A stretch of 64,000 nucleotides of DNA, taken from contig NC_090788.1 in assembly GCF_040054535.1 (NCBI RefSeq), forward strand, positions 19,882,001 to 19,946,000, given 5' to 3'. The position numbers and the translations under genes are program-made. Shown in pieces: positions 31,766 to 46,820 of this stretch. The notes beneath the pieces were generated by a model. That model was not told where the DNA came from. It ran no database searches and worked only from the letters and a program-made list of their open reading frames with translations. Source of the DNA: Antennarius striatus (Eukaryota; Chordata; Actinopteri; Lophiiformes; Antennariidae). The number at the start of each line of letters is the position of its first letter. The stretch's first letter is position 1.

Positions 31766-32384
31766 AGGCCTCGTCAGGGATTCAGTTAATTTTAAACTAG
31801 TAAAAATAATAATCCAAAAATAATTTGGATTAACATTTATGTTATTCTCGTCTAAGACCCATACAATTAAATTGAACGGAGATTTAAAAAAGATAATCCT
31901 GTTGAATAACAAAGGAAAAGGCAAAAATATAACATAGTGATTATATTATTTCCTCCTAGGCGAAGGTAATAATCATAGTACACCAAATAAGCGTGTTGTC
32001 CTACTACAACTACAACAAACTACAGTACTGTATTACTAGAAAACCCCAGTGGAGCTCTGATTGGGGGACTGCGCCACCCCATGGCCGTTAGGCGACATTT
32101 CGTTACACAATGCACTGGCATTTACGTATATTCTAGTATTAGTTTTGCACATTTTAGTGCAATACGATCAAAGTAAACCAATGTAGCTGACATTTTATGA
32201 GCACACACTCTTCCAGTTTGATGTAAATACATGCTACGACAAATATCGTCCCATGAAAAACCTTACAATTTTTTTTTTCGTAACTAGAATATCATCCATA
32301 TCAAACTATGCACACTTCAGACTGAATAAACCTGAGTAAATGACTGAGGCAGTCGATGCCATGAAAACGGTTGAAACTCGTTGA

Positions 32385-32565
32385 GCGTGAAGTACCCCCC
32401 TGGCGCCCCCCTCCTCGCTATCCGACAAAGGGCTCGAGTCGTCAGCGCTCAGGTCGCTCCGGAGGCTTCCAGCTGCTGTCGGTCCTACACGTCTGTCACC
32501 GTCTGCCGCTGACTTCGGAGGAATTTCACCTCTGGATCTGACATAAAAACATAAACGGTATTTGT
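32385..32565 (+). promoter_or_regulatory. skp1: Probable skp1 promoter and 5' UTR exon
   Basis: CpG-bearing, non-repetitive sequence 0.7-0.85 kb upstream of the skp1 coding exon. SKP1 genes have a non-coding first exon, and the AAACG|GTATTT near 32562 could be its donor. A second, better donor (TTAG|GTGAGT, 33009/33010) sits just before a (TG)n array, so an alternative leader exon is possible. Confidence 0.4.
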
Positions 32566-33014
32566 TTCCGCACCGCCAGATGTGGCTTTATTCATATTTT
32601 GTTCACCTTCAGATTTTTAAAATTGTTTACATCTTTTTGAAGGCTGTAGGCCTCGTTGACATCGCAAGGCGGTAACGTTAAGCTAAGATGCTAGTAATGT
32701 GCATGGTAATGGAATAGCACGGGACCATACTTGATTCGCTTAATTTACCTTATTCATAATTAATATAGATATTTTAGTTAAATTTTGACGCAAACTCAAT
32801 TTTGTCATCAAATGAAGCCCATATTACGCTAGCTAAATTGCTGCTTTCGTTAGCGTTATCGTCGTTTAGCCTGTGGTAGCTAGCAAAACATATCGCTGGT
32901 TAGCCTCGTTCATACCGAATACCACGAACGCAAATCGGCAGATTAACATTAAAATACGTCTGTAGTTTCACTAGGAGAAGCGTTGATGTTCAAAATCGTT
33001 AGCTGTTAGGTGAG

Positions 33015-33020
<6 letters not shown>

Positions 33021-33085
<65 letters not shown>
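33021..33085 (+). repeat. (TG)n microsatellite, skp1 5' intron
   Basis: About 32 TG units starting 12 bp after a GTGAGT donor-like site. Confidence 0.9.
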
Positions 33086-33087
<2 letters not shown>

Positions 33088-33210
33088 ACTGCAGACGAAC
33101 AGATTACATGTTGAGTTGCCATCATGTCAACATTAGCTTAGCTAGCTGTAACCATATTAGTGAGACGGTGGAATGTGTTGAAGCGCCTCTGCTCTGAGTT
33201 CCCATTGTAA

Positions 33211-36010
<2,800 letters not shown>

Positions 36011-36653
36011 GGGAGGATGCCGTCGACACTACAACTCTGATAGGAATTCTCCTGCTAATTGGTTGCACTGGTGTTCATAATTGTCAATATTTACATTTAG
36101 TATATTATAACCTGTCCCCTTTTCCTCAATATGTGTATACCAATTACCCTGTTTTTAACTTGGCTGTGTGTTGTCATTAATTTAAATGGAACAGGTCTGT
36201 TTCCACACACACACATTGTGTATTTGCATCAGAATAGTTCTGGTTTCATGGCTTTGTACCCTAAAAAGAGTAGAGAATTTTCCTTTATTTGACCGATTAT
36301 TGATTGCAATGGTTGTCTTTTTTTACTGGACATGTTTTTTTTCTTTTAGGTTAACTGAATAAACTAGCTTTTTGACAATGGAAATGAAAGGGTGAATATT
36401 ATTTAAAAGCTCTGTAAATGCATATTCTTTGTCAAACTCACACCGGACGGGGCTTCTGAAAGGCCAAAGTGAAGTCAGGCGGAGGGATATTTTTGGGGTT
36501 TTTTTTTGCAGAATGTATTTTGGATTCCAGGTACTTGTGCGCTGTGATGGAGCGTTTGGGAGACTCACTCCTAATTCATGTTGTATTGAATTGGAAATGT
36601 CTCAGATGAGCTCGGACGCTGGATGTTGGGATTATTAACACACTGAAGGAGAA

Positions 36654-36659
36654 AATAAA
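36654..36659 (+). terminator. skp1: Polyadenylation signal of skp1
   Basis: AATAAA about 640 bp past the stop, with a following TTGTCTGTCGTTTTGTTT stretch fitting a GU-rich downstream element. That downstream element lies only about 30 bp from the tcf7 signal on the other strand. Confidence 0.65.
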
Positions 36660-36726
36660 ACCCATAAAGAGGCCGTTGTCTGTCGTTTTGTTTCAAAGTA
36701 CAGAGGAGACATGTGGGACAAGTTGT

Positions 36727-36732
36727 TTTATT
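36727..36732 (-). terminator. tcf7: Polyadenylation signal of tcf7
   Basis: TTTATT on the plus strand reads AATAAA on the minus strand, about 920 bp past the tcf7 stop at 37648. It is the last plausible minus-strand signal before skp1. Confidence 0.5.
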
Positions 36733-37647
36733 TTAAAAGTAATAATTATTCTTGAAATGTCCTTGTGTCTCATCTACAGAAAAACACACATTAAACAGAA
36801 CAGGTATACATCTGGAGTAAAAAAAAATACAGAAGGCATGTTGAAGTGATGCCAAACATGCTCAAAATAGAATGCCGTCTGTAGAAGAGCGCCCCCAGCT
36901 GGAGGGGAGGCTCCACAGCAGCTGAAGCTGAACGGAAATCATTTAATTACGCTGAACATGCACAGTGAGGACACAAGAGACCACCGGGACGCTGTGGGCA
37001 GTAACGACCAGGAATATACACCAGGACAAAAACATAACTATAAGAAATGGTAGAAACTTTTTTTGGTCATTTCACTTTTTTTTTTTTTACATAAAACATA
37101 TAAAAGTTTAATTATAAGGAATTCCAACATTTATAAAACTTTACAACACAATGCAATATAATAGTACCCATTTGGTCTCAAATTACAGAGCTGCAAAATG
37201 TTAAGTCAAAGGAAAGACGGGAGAGACTTAAAAAAAAAAATCCATCTGGGTTCCCCACCAGCAAAACGACATGACACTCGTACAAAAGGAGAATAAAACA
37301 TAACAGATGTAAGATTTATAGAAAGAAACTGAGTCTGAAAGTGCTTCACAAAAATAACGGGGCATGGATGACGCTAGAATTTGACTTCTGGAGGAACGGG
37401 AGACTGGAAGCTGTCAGACCCCTGGTGGTCCTGGACCTGAGGTTTGAACTGGATTGTCTCAGAACTGATGTCAGCTTCAGGTCTGTGTTGATGTCCAGAC
37501 GGTACGGAGCTCATTTCCTGCTCCTTTTGTTTCTGATTGTCACGGAGTTAGAAAACACACTTTTAGAAACACACAACCCTCGTGGCTGATGAATTGAAAT
37601 GGAAGAGGAAGAGGTGAGGAAGATGAGGCGAGCTGGGCCAGCGACCA

Positions 37648-39846
37648 TCACTGAGTCTCCGTTAGAACTTTGAGAGAAAGTCCGGTGGCTTTGGCGGCCG
37701 ACAGCGTGTTGTGCGTCTGCTTGCTGGACAGTTCCAGGTGTGTGTGGGGGGTGTGTTGTCTGGGGGGTCGGAGGTTGCCGTGCTTGCCGGCCGAGTGCTG
37801 CGGGTGGAAGTGTGTGTGCGAGCGAGTGCGCGCTAGCGGAGACAGGTGAAGGTGAGATGGTGGAGAGGCGGGCGGCGGGGAGCAACTCGGGGAGGGGGGG
37901 CGCTGGTGCTGGTACAGATGGTGGCGGGCGGGGGACGGGGAGGGGGGAGAGTCTATAGCACTTAAATCTGAAGAAGCTGGGCTGGGGCAGCCTCCTCCTT
38001 GAAGGTAGCGAATGCACTTCTTTTTCCTCCTAGGGACAGTCAGAGAGAGTTATCTGTGAATAAAGTGTGGATGGAAACGTCAGCGGTCGTCGTGGAGATG
38101 CACCAATGAACAGGGAGACAAACAGCGAGCCTAAGGTCGGGTTCTGTCAGGACCGCCGTTCAGGGTCTGCTCCCCCAGGAGGAATCAGAGCTAATGGTCC
38201 GGCACCTCAGCGGTTAAAGCGTGTCATCGTTTTAATCCGAAATGTTCACAAGAAGAAAGTTCTGATTATTTCACTGCTGGAAGGGATTTATTTTATCATG
38301 TTGTTAATGAAGGATTGAAATACAGGTAAACCTCACCTGTTCCAGGAGACACAACTCGTCTCCAGGTTAAACTCAAGATAACCATTCCCAGTTCTGTTCT
38401 GTACCTTATTAATGAATGTATTTTAATAATATTTGATTAATATGAATCTATTTTAAGCTTACAAACTTAAATTTATTTTTAAAATTATTATTAAATTTAT
38501 ATTAAAAAATACAAATGTAATGATAATTTTATATTACATTTAATAATATTTTATTAAAACATACAAATGTTTAATATTTATATTATTAAGTTTTTATTAA
38601 CGTAATAATAATTTAATAATATAAATTATTCCTAATTTATATTAATAATAATGTATTAATATAAATTATTGTATAATTGATTAATATAAATTATTATAGA
38701 ATGTATTCCTCATTGTGGGTCACTGGGGTTGCTATGAGACAATAATAAAATGTTTTATTTTAACTTATTATGCTGTAACATATGCATTTTTAACGGTTTA
38801 CTAGTGATTTTCTGAGTCCAATGTTTGTGGTGGACATATGTAAATCCAGTAAAAGTTGATTTTTATTTTTTCAAGTATTTAAAAAAAAAACCGTCGTATT
38901 GAGAACAACATGACGTACGCCGATCTTTATTATTATTTATGGTGCCGACTACTTCTCTAATTTATAAGTAATTTAAGATATTACATTTGACATCTAAATG
39001 TTATATTAATGTTATATACATGATGATTTGAGCACCATGTGTCTTATTGCTCTGACTCTCCCAGGAATATTTATTATTTTTGTTCATTTCTGACTTAAAT
39101 TCTGCATTAAAACTATTGGCAGGACGCAGCGCATCCCATTTGATCCCAGAACAGCGTTCCTGACAGAAAACCGAGCCACTGACCTCAGAGGGGTTCCACT
39201 AAAATCATTTTGGGGGTGTTGGACGTGTCTAATGTCTGTGACAGCTTCTGTTTGATGCTACATTAACATACTGACGGACAGATGGATGTGACCAGCAGAG
39301 CGGAGGCTGGGGACAGACAGCATGCAGGTCTCAGGACCGACCAATCAAACACTTCTGGAGGCGGAGCTTCACAGCTAACCGCTAACATGAATCAACTAAC
39401 ATCCTCTACGGTGGCTCCGCCTCTGAGAAATGTTTGAATGATTGGGCCAATCAGAGGGCAGCGATGGACAGACTGTTAATGGGAGGACAGACAGCAGGGC
39501 GGTGCTCTGGGGTGGGTGGGTGGGGGGGTGAGGGGGTGTTTGGTACCCACCTGCAGGGACCGCACCAGTCCGTCTGTTGGTTGAGGCCGAAGCGAGCCCG
39601 GCATTTCTTAGGGGAGCCCGGGTCTGAGCACAACGCACAGCATGCAGAGGAGGAAGAGGAGGAGGAAGAGGAAGAGGAGGAGCAAAAAACAGAGGAGCAG
39701 GAGAGGAAGAGGAGTTAGAGGAAGAAAGAGACACGAGAGCTCGTCAGGGGGGGAGAAGCACCAACAGACTCATGGAGGCAAAGCCGTCAGGTCAGACTGT
39801 TAGTCGCAAAACAATCCCAGTAACACACACACGCACACACACACAC

Positions 39847-39895
<49 letters not shown>

Positions 39896-40688
39896 CAGAC
39901 GCACGCACGCACACACACGCACATTAGTGATAAGTCTTCAGCCATCAGATCAGGTGGGTAGAGAGATGGGGGGGTCGTGCTGGGTCGTGTTTAGTAAAGT
40001 CTGCAGACTCTTCATCTGAGGCGGAATCAGAAGTGATCCAGTAAATAGTCTGAGCCCAATCCTTAAGCGGCGTGACGTTTAAAACACCACCAGCTAAAAG
40101 GCGGGCAAACGTTTGTGTTTACAGTGTTTACACCTCAGGTTGGGGGTGGAATCTGAGTGGGCGGGGTTGACGCCACACACACTTCCTGCTGCGGCGGTTG
40201 GTTCTCCTATCCTGACGTCACGCGAGGCTCAAAGACAAAAAGTGTTTCCAGACGCTCACCTGCAGACGAGTCCTGCAGCTTCTCCCTTTTTCTCCTCTTC
40301 TTTTTGCCCTGAGGGAGAAAAAACAAAAAGCTTTCCCAGTTAGCGTCAGTGTTTATCACCAGAGTCTGACATCACCAGAGAGTATTCACGACCACACCTA
40401 GAGCCCCCAGTCGTTCCTTTATCAACACATCATGTGGACTACTGAAGCACAAACCAGCACTCAGGTGAGGAGAACGTCTCAAACGGTCGACTGAAGCCAG
40501 AAAGAGCAAGAAATCAAGAAGAACAAAGAGGAAACAAACGCTGCGTCGCCAACGTCGCCGTACATTCAGGTCATGCAGCGCCTGATGCTTCGTCACCGAG
40601 GAGTAACCAATCAGAAGCAGGCCTGAGACGCCGCCAACGCCCTCCAGAAGCTTTAAGATTAGTAGATCAGCAGAAAAACCTCCATGTG

Positions 40689-40723
<35 letters not shown>

Positions 40724-41097
40724 TGTGTGTTTAGAAGCATCTGCATACACCAGGTGCAGGTGTTTTAAGGGTGAGGAGAAACTTCTGAGAACTGTGGGGT
40801 GGTCAGGAGGAAGATGATGAGGAGGGTGATGAGGAAGATGATGATGATGATGATGATGAGGAGGGTGATGAGGAGGAGGGTGATGAGGATGATGAGGAGG
40901 TGATGAGGATGATGAGGAGGTGATGAGGATGAGGAGGTGATGAGGAGGAGGGTGATGAGGATGAGGTGATGAGGATGATGAGGAGGTGATGAGGATGATG
41001 AAGAAGATGGGCGGTTCCTCAGAATCATGAAAACTAATAAAAATTCATCATTAAACGTTTTTATTTTTGAGAGTCATGTGGCTTTTAAGCGACGAAC

Positions 41098-41157
<60 letters not shown>

Positions 41158-43126
41158 CTGCTCCGACTGGAGGAGGAAAACCGTTCCAGAGACGCGTGAC
41201 GCCCATCTAGCCGCTGAACCCAAAGACCTCAATCCTCCTGATCCCCAAACAGGTTCCTGGTTTCTTCTGGCGAGAACATCCACGTGTTGCAGGATGCGTG
41301 GGGGGGGTGGGTGGGGGGTCAAAGGTTAACGTGTGTCGCTGCGCGTTCACACTGATCTACTGCAGCGAGGCCAGCCATGCGGCCTGCTCTCTGTTAGTGG
41401 AGCAAAACGGGTTGATTTATACCTCTGTGTGAGCCTTCCTCTCTCACTACTGCAGTCATCATCATTCATCAAGCAGACGTTTGAAACCGACCAATCACGT
41501 GTTTGCGTTTGCAGCTGCTGGTTACTTGCGTGTCCCCGTGTGAGGCTGACGTGTGTGAGTTTCTGGAAGGCGCATGCAAACTTTGCATCATCGTGTTATT
41601 ACCCACAACCCCTTTCATGCAGCTCCTCACATACTCATTGCTTCCCACCACAGAGGCATAAATCCACCGTAAGACGTGTCCCTACCCAATCAGCTTTACT
41701 CTTTTCCCCTGCGACCCCGCTAAGGCCCGCCTCCTGCAAGAGTTCAACAGCAAACTGACAAGTCAGAGGCACACAGCAGCCCAGATACAGCAATCCCCAC
41801 ACATTACGCTAACACATGCACCACACAGGTGACACTTCCTCCCATTGACCCGGATGACTTCTGATTGACAGGTTTGGTAGCCAATAATCATGCGGGTTGT
41901 TGAGACACGAGCCAATAAGGAAGAATCTTCAGCATCCCGGTGTCATCACATACGTTTTTTTTTACTTTTCTCACATTTTGACTGCAGCACACTAGTATAC
42001 ACGGTAAAGATAAAGACATTTATTCTTAATTTGTTAAATTATAAAATATTGGAAATTAGAATGAAAAGAATCAAGTATGATGGTGTATTCACACAGAACG
42101 CAAGACTTTTTTTTTTTTTTTTAATGCTTCTAATTCCACATGGAGCTGTGAGTCTTCAGATTGAAGATCATGGAGGAGGATCGGCCAATCAGGTGAGGCA
42201 AAAGTTATTTACTGGATTACAGATGAAATAGAACCTCGAGATACGAGCCGCTTCACACAGGAGCTCTGAACATATTTTTGTTTTTTGTGAGCCGTGTTTG
42301 AGGACAACACCGCTAGTCGGCGGATGGATACGACAGATGAGACCGCATCTCGTTGTCGTTGGTGGAGTAAAGACGTAGCTCGTGTCTTCTCCTGACTTTT
42401 GTGCTTCTTTTAATTCTTTATCATTGTTTGCGTAACTTATATATAATTAATTCTACACATGTAAAATCTGAATGTCAATTGGTTGATAAAAAAAAAAAAA
42501 TTCTCCATAATTTAGGGGGTTTGAGTTTTTTTTACAAGGCTGGAACGGGTTAAAAAGATTTAATTTATTTTTTTAAATTTAAAAAAAAAAGTATTTTAAA
42601 TGTTTTTCGACTTAGAGCTCAGTCATTAACAGTTTAAACTCATCTCTACTGTATTTTATATTCACATATCTGGTGTGAATACACTCCAGGATCCTGCAGT
42701 AACATTCTGAATAAAGAGAGGATTCACGTTCAGTGTGAACACACCACAAGTAGGAACCCATAAATGCTTTTTAAGTCATAAAATAATAATTAACTTTAAA
42801 TAGTTCAGTGATGTAACAGCAGAAACACTGCAGCTCCTCCTGTCGGCTCTTTCCTGGTGCGATGTCTGACCGTCACCGTCTACTGACTTCCTCCCTTCAC
42901 ACATTGTTCCCACCAAAAGCCCCCAAAAAAATCAGGTTGGGCTCAGAAAAGCTGAGAAGGTTTTTATTTGAGAGGAGCAGGAAGATGCAGAGAGGAGGAA
43001 GAAGAAGCGCTTACGTAGTTGTCCCGGGCCGACCAGGTGGGGTAGAGCTGCATGTGGAGCTGTCTCTCTTTACGGGCCAGCTCGTAGTACTTGGCCTGTT
43101 CCTCCCGGGTCAGCGCGTGCCACTGG

Positions 43127-43212
<86 letters not shown>

Positions 43213-43459
43213 AAAGACTGATTTTAAATTCTGGAGACATTAAAAACTGAAAATGAGAATTTATTGACATCAGCTGAGACTGAAGCACAAACAAATCCTT
43301 TCTACTTTTGCAAAGAAAACTTTTATGAAACTAAATGTGAGATCCCAGTAAAAGGGATTTGTTAATCCCAGCAGCACCAGTATGAGAGGGAGCAGAGTCC
43401 ACCTCACCAGCCTCTCATGTTCTTCAAGTGTGAAATCATAGACTGACCTGGAAACAGGA

Positions 43460-43499
<40 letters not shown>

Positions 43500-46400
43500 A
43501 CCCTTCGTCCAAGAATCTGGTTGATGGCGGCGCTCTCCTTTAATGTGCACTCAGCGATGACCTTTGCCCTCATCTCCTTCATGTAGAGCATGAAGGCGTT
43601 CAGGGGCTTCTTGATAACGGGCTTCTTGGGCTCCTTCTCCCGTTTGACCTCCTGCGGTTTCCTGAGGGGGTGGGGTGGGGGAGGGAAGGTAAGGAGTGAT
43701 GGACTAACCCCCCGTGAGCAGCGATGAGGCTGACGCTGAAGGAGAAATCACTTACACGTACATGCCCCGGTCATAATGATCGTGCTCCTGCTTGCCTGTA
43801 GGGGGCACTATGGCCGGGTGGGGGATCCCTGTAGGATGCATGCCTGACGGGCCCAGCATGAGAGAGTGAGGGAACCTGGAGGAGGTGGAGGAGAAAGAGA
43901 CAGAGGAGTCAGCTAACGGAAATGCATGATGGGGGTCAGAGAGGCGGGGGCAAGTTGAAGCGTGAGCGAGCAGAAGAACAGAAAGCCTGCAGCCTAACAA
44001 TTAATAGAGTAGAGAGTAGAACTTTACTGATCCCTTAAGGAGGTTCCGTCAGGGAAATTAACTATTAATACTATTTATAACTATTAAAAAAATTATTTTT
44101 ATATAATTATAATAAAATATAAATATATTTAATAAAAATAAAAATACTATTAGTACCTATTAATACACTGATAATGATAATAATACATCTAATTATTATT
44201 TATATGTTTTTGGTTAGATTTCTCTTCATTCTGCAGGTGCAACTCGTGACCACTAGAGGGCGTCCGAGCACCATTGAAATGGATGGACAACAGATCTCTT
44301 TATAATCTGTCCCTGTAGGAGAATTTATTTCCACTGGAGTTTGCTAAATACAAAGAAAGCAGATGTTTTAAGACGAATTCAGTTTTCTTTCCAGCACATT
44401 TATAAATTCTGATGATAACTTAAGCCTAGAGAAGCAGCGGCAAGCATGTGAGCGGCTTGGGCTAATAACAACTATAAATATTTGTTTGTTTGCGCCTGCA
44501 GCTCACAGGTGGGGATTAGTGCACCGGACAGAATCATCAGCAAAGAAAAGACACAACTGTCAATGCAGAGGAATAAATCTGCAGGTGCAGATGTGACATC
44601 AAATATGGAAACACTTTTTTCGTGATCACCTAATTTCAGATTGAATCCCCACCTGTAGCACGACTCAGGTGTAAAACAGACAAAATGTGAGAGGACGACG
44701 CCCTCAGGTGGACGCCCAACGACACGCAGCAGGATGGGGTGAGAAAGCGTGTGTGTGTGTGTGTGTGTGTGTTTGTGTGTGTTTGTGTGTGTGTGCGGAT
44801 CTTTAGCATCTGATGTGTCAAATTAATCACAGCTTAAGCAAATACACAAAATCAAAACACATGAAGACCAGGCAGCTCTGTGCGTGTGTGTGTGGGGGGG
44901 TCACAGGGTTCACACTCCCAGCTTCCTGCACCTCCTCAAAGAACAAAAAGCCTGCTGCATCTTTTTTTTTAAATGACTAATAATATCAGAAACACAAGAA
45001 CAGACGGACAAAAGTGCGACAAGCGAGGGAGGAGCCGTCCGCGCCTGATGGCGCCCCAGGAGGCTGCAGCAGCGGCCTAACTGGTGTGGACCAGTTAGTC
45101 TAAACTTGGTTTTGGCCCAAACTGGTCCTGTTTACAGCACGGTGGCTCCAGCGTCCAATCACAGCAGGAGTCAGCCATCGCAGGCCAATGGGAACCCCCC
45201 CCCCCCACCCGGTTCAGGCGTTTTAGTGCTGTAAACAGGCGCCGGCGATGCAGAGCGATGTTGTTCCTGCTTTTACTTTGCGGCCTTGAGCTCGCGCCGA
45301 GCAGCCGGAGACGATACCTGGAGTAGGAGGGGGGGGCGCTGGAGAGGTTGGAGGAGTAGGGCTGCCTGAATCCACAGGGGGACAGGGCGGGATAGACCGG
45401 CTGGCTCTGCCTGCCTCGCACAAGGGAGACAGCAAGGGGCGGAGCCTTTTAGCATCAAAGGTAAACATTTAGCACCAAAGTGGATTTCACTGGAAACTTC
45501 ATGTTAAAGCTGGATAAGTTAGGAAACAGATACTATTGTGAGACATAGAAGAGCCTTGCAGCCTGGAGGAAATCCAGGCGAAGCAGACAAGAGTTCATTT
45601 TACCTCCAGAAAGTAGTGCATCCCTGGGATGCGCTTCGAGAAAACTTGCATCCCAACATGACATTTATGCATCCCAAAAGTAATAACAGAAAATACAGTA
45701 AAAGCGTATGTAAGGATTGAGTTTTGCCAATGGTACAATATAAAAACTAAACAAACTGTTAAATGATTTCATTAATAACAACGTCATAACTTTTTGAATA
45801 AAAAAAAAGAAAGAGTAAAATTATATATTAGTTTTATCAACATGTTAAAGCCTGGTAGTCATTTAAAAAAGTTTTAGAAAGAAAGTTGTAATACAGTTTA
45901 TTCATATATTCTCCTGCGGACACTGCACCACGCTGACAGCCTTCTCTACTCAAATTTCAGTAATATCTGTATTAATATCTGTTTTTCCTCATTTACTTTT
46001 GATTGTTTTCCATTAATTGTCACTTGGTTTCTCTCCTCTTTTTGCATCTTTTTCGGAGGCATGATGATAATCAATTAACTTTTATTTGTATAGCGCTTAA
46101 TCACATCAGCAGACATTTCAAAGCGCTTTAATGGACAGAAAAAAACCCAACAGGACGCGTGTGCTTGCTCTGGACAGTCTAACCAACTCCTCGCTCTCAC
46201 TGCGGCGCTCAGACGGCGATTTTTAAAAAGGCAGAATCACGCAGGTGAGTCTCGTGACGAGAAAACACAATGGCAATTTAGGTCTGACATTTAAGTGGAG
46301 AAATGGAAAAATTGTGAATATTTGTGTTGAATGGAAGTGAATTTAAAGCTTGCATCCCAGGGACGCACGTTTTAAGACGCACCCAAACGAGAACACTGAG

Positions 46401-46786
46401 CAGACCCACCAGTGTTCCTGACTGTACATACTACTATAAAATATGTGTCTGCTAAGATGTTACTACATTTTGAAGTCACTACATTTTGGTTGGGATCCAC
46501 AAAAACAACAACTTCCGGTCGTCTTCTGTACATCCGTGTGTTTTTATACATCTCTTACATCCTTCTCTTGTGTGACACGTTAAACCGACGTTAAACTGTA
46601 AAAACTATTCCACGAGTCAACGACTAAAATAAACCTCATTTGTCATGAAAGCGTCACGGTTTAACGCTCCTTTGATTGCCCCCTCCATCCCGACGCGGAT
46701 CTGTCCAACAATCTCTTGTGAAGCGTGGAGACCCCCTGTGGAGCCTCTGGATCAGCTGTATGTCAATACTTGGCTTCTGGGAGCAG

Positions 46787-46820
<34 letters not shown>

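Larger units (their letters stand above)
30885..32385. other. Intergenic region between ppp2ca and skp1
   Basis: No gene seen. It contains a LINE 3' tail and a SINE (31430-31720) with a (TG)n array. The rest is AT-rich sequence without recognisable features. Confidence 0.55.

Noticed and set aside
37740-37958. Plus-strand Gly/Arg-rich open frame
   Set aside because: It is the complement of the tcf7 last exon, whose minus-strand frame continues the C-clamp in phase.
39434-39718. Plus-strand poly-Glu open frame
   Set aside because: It arises from the complement of the CT-rich tract upstream of the tcf7 exon 39551-39623 acceptor.
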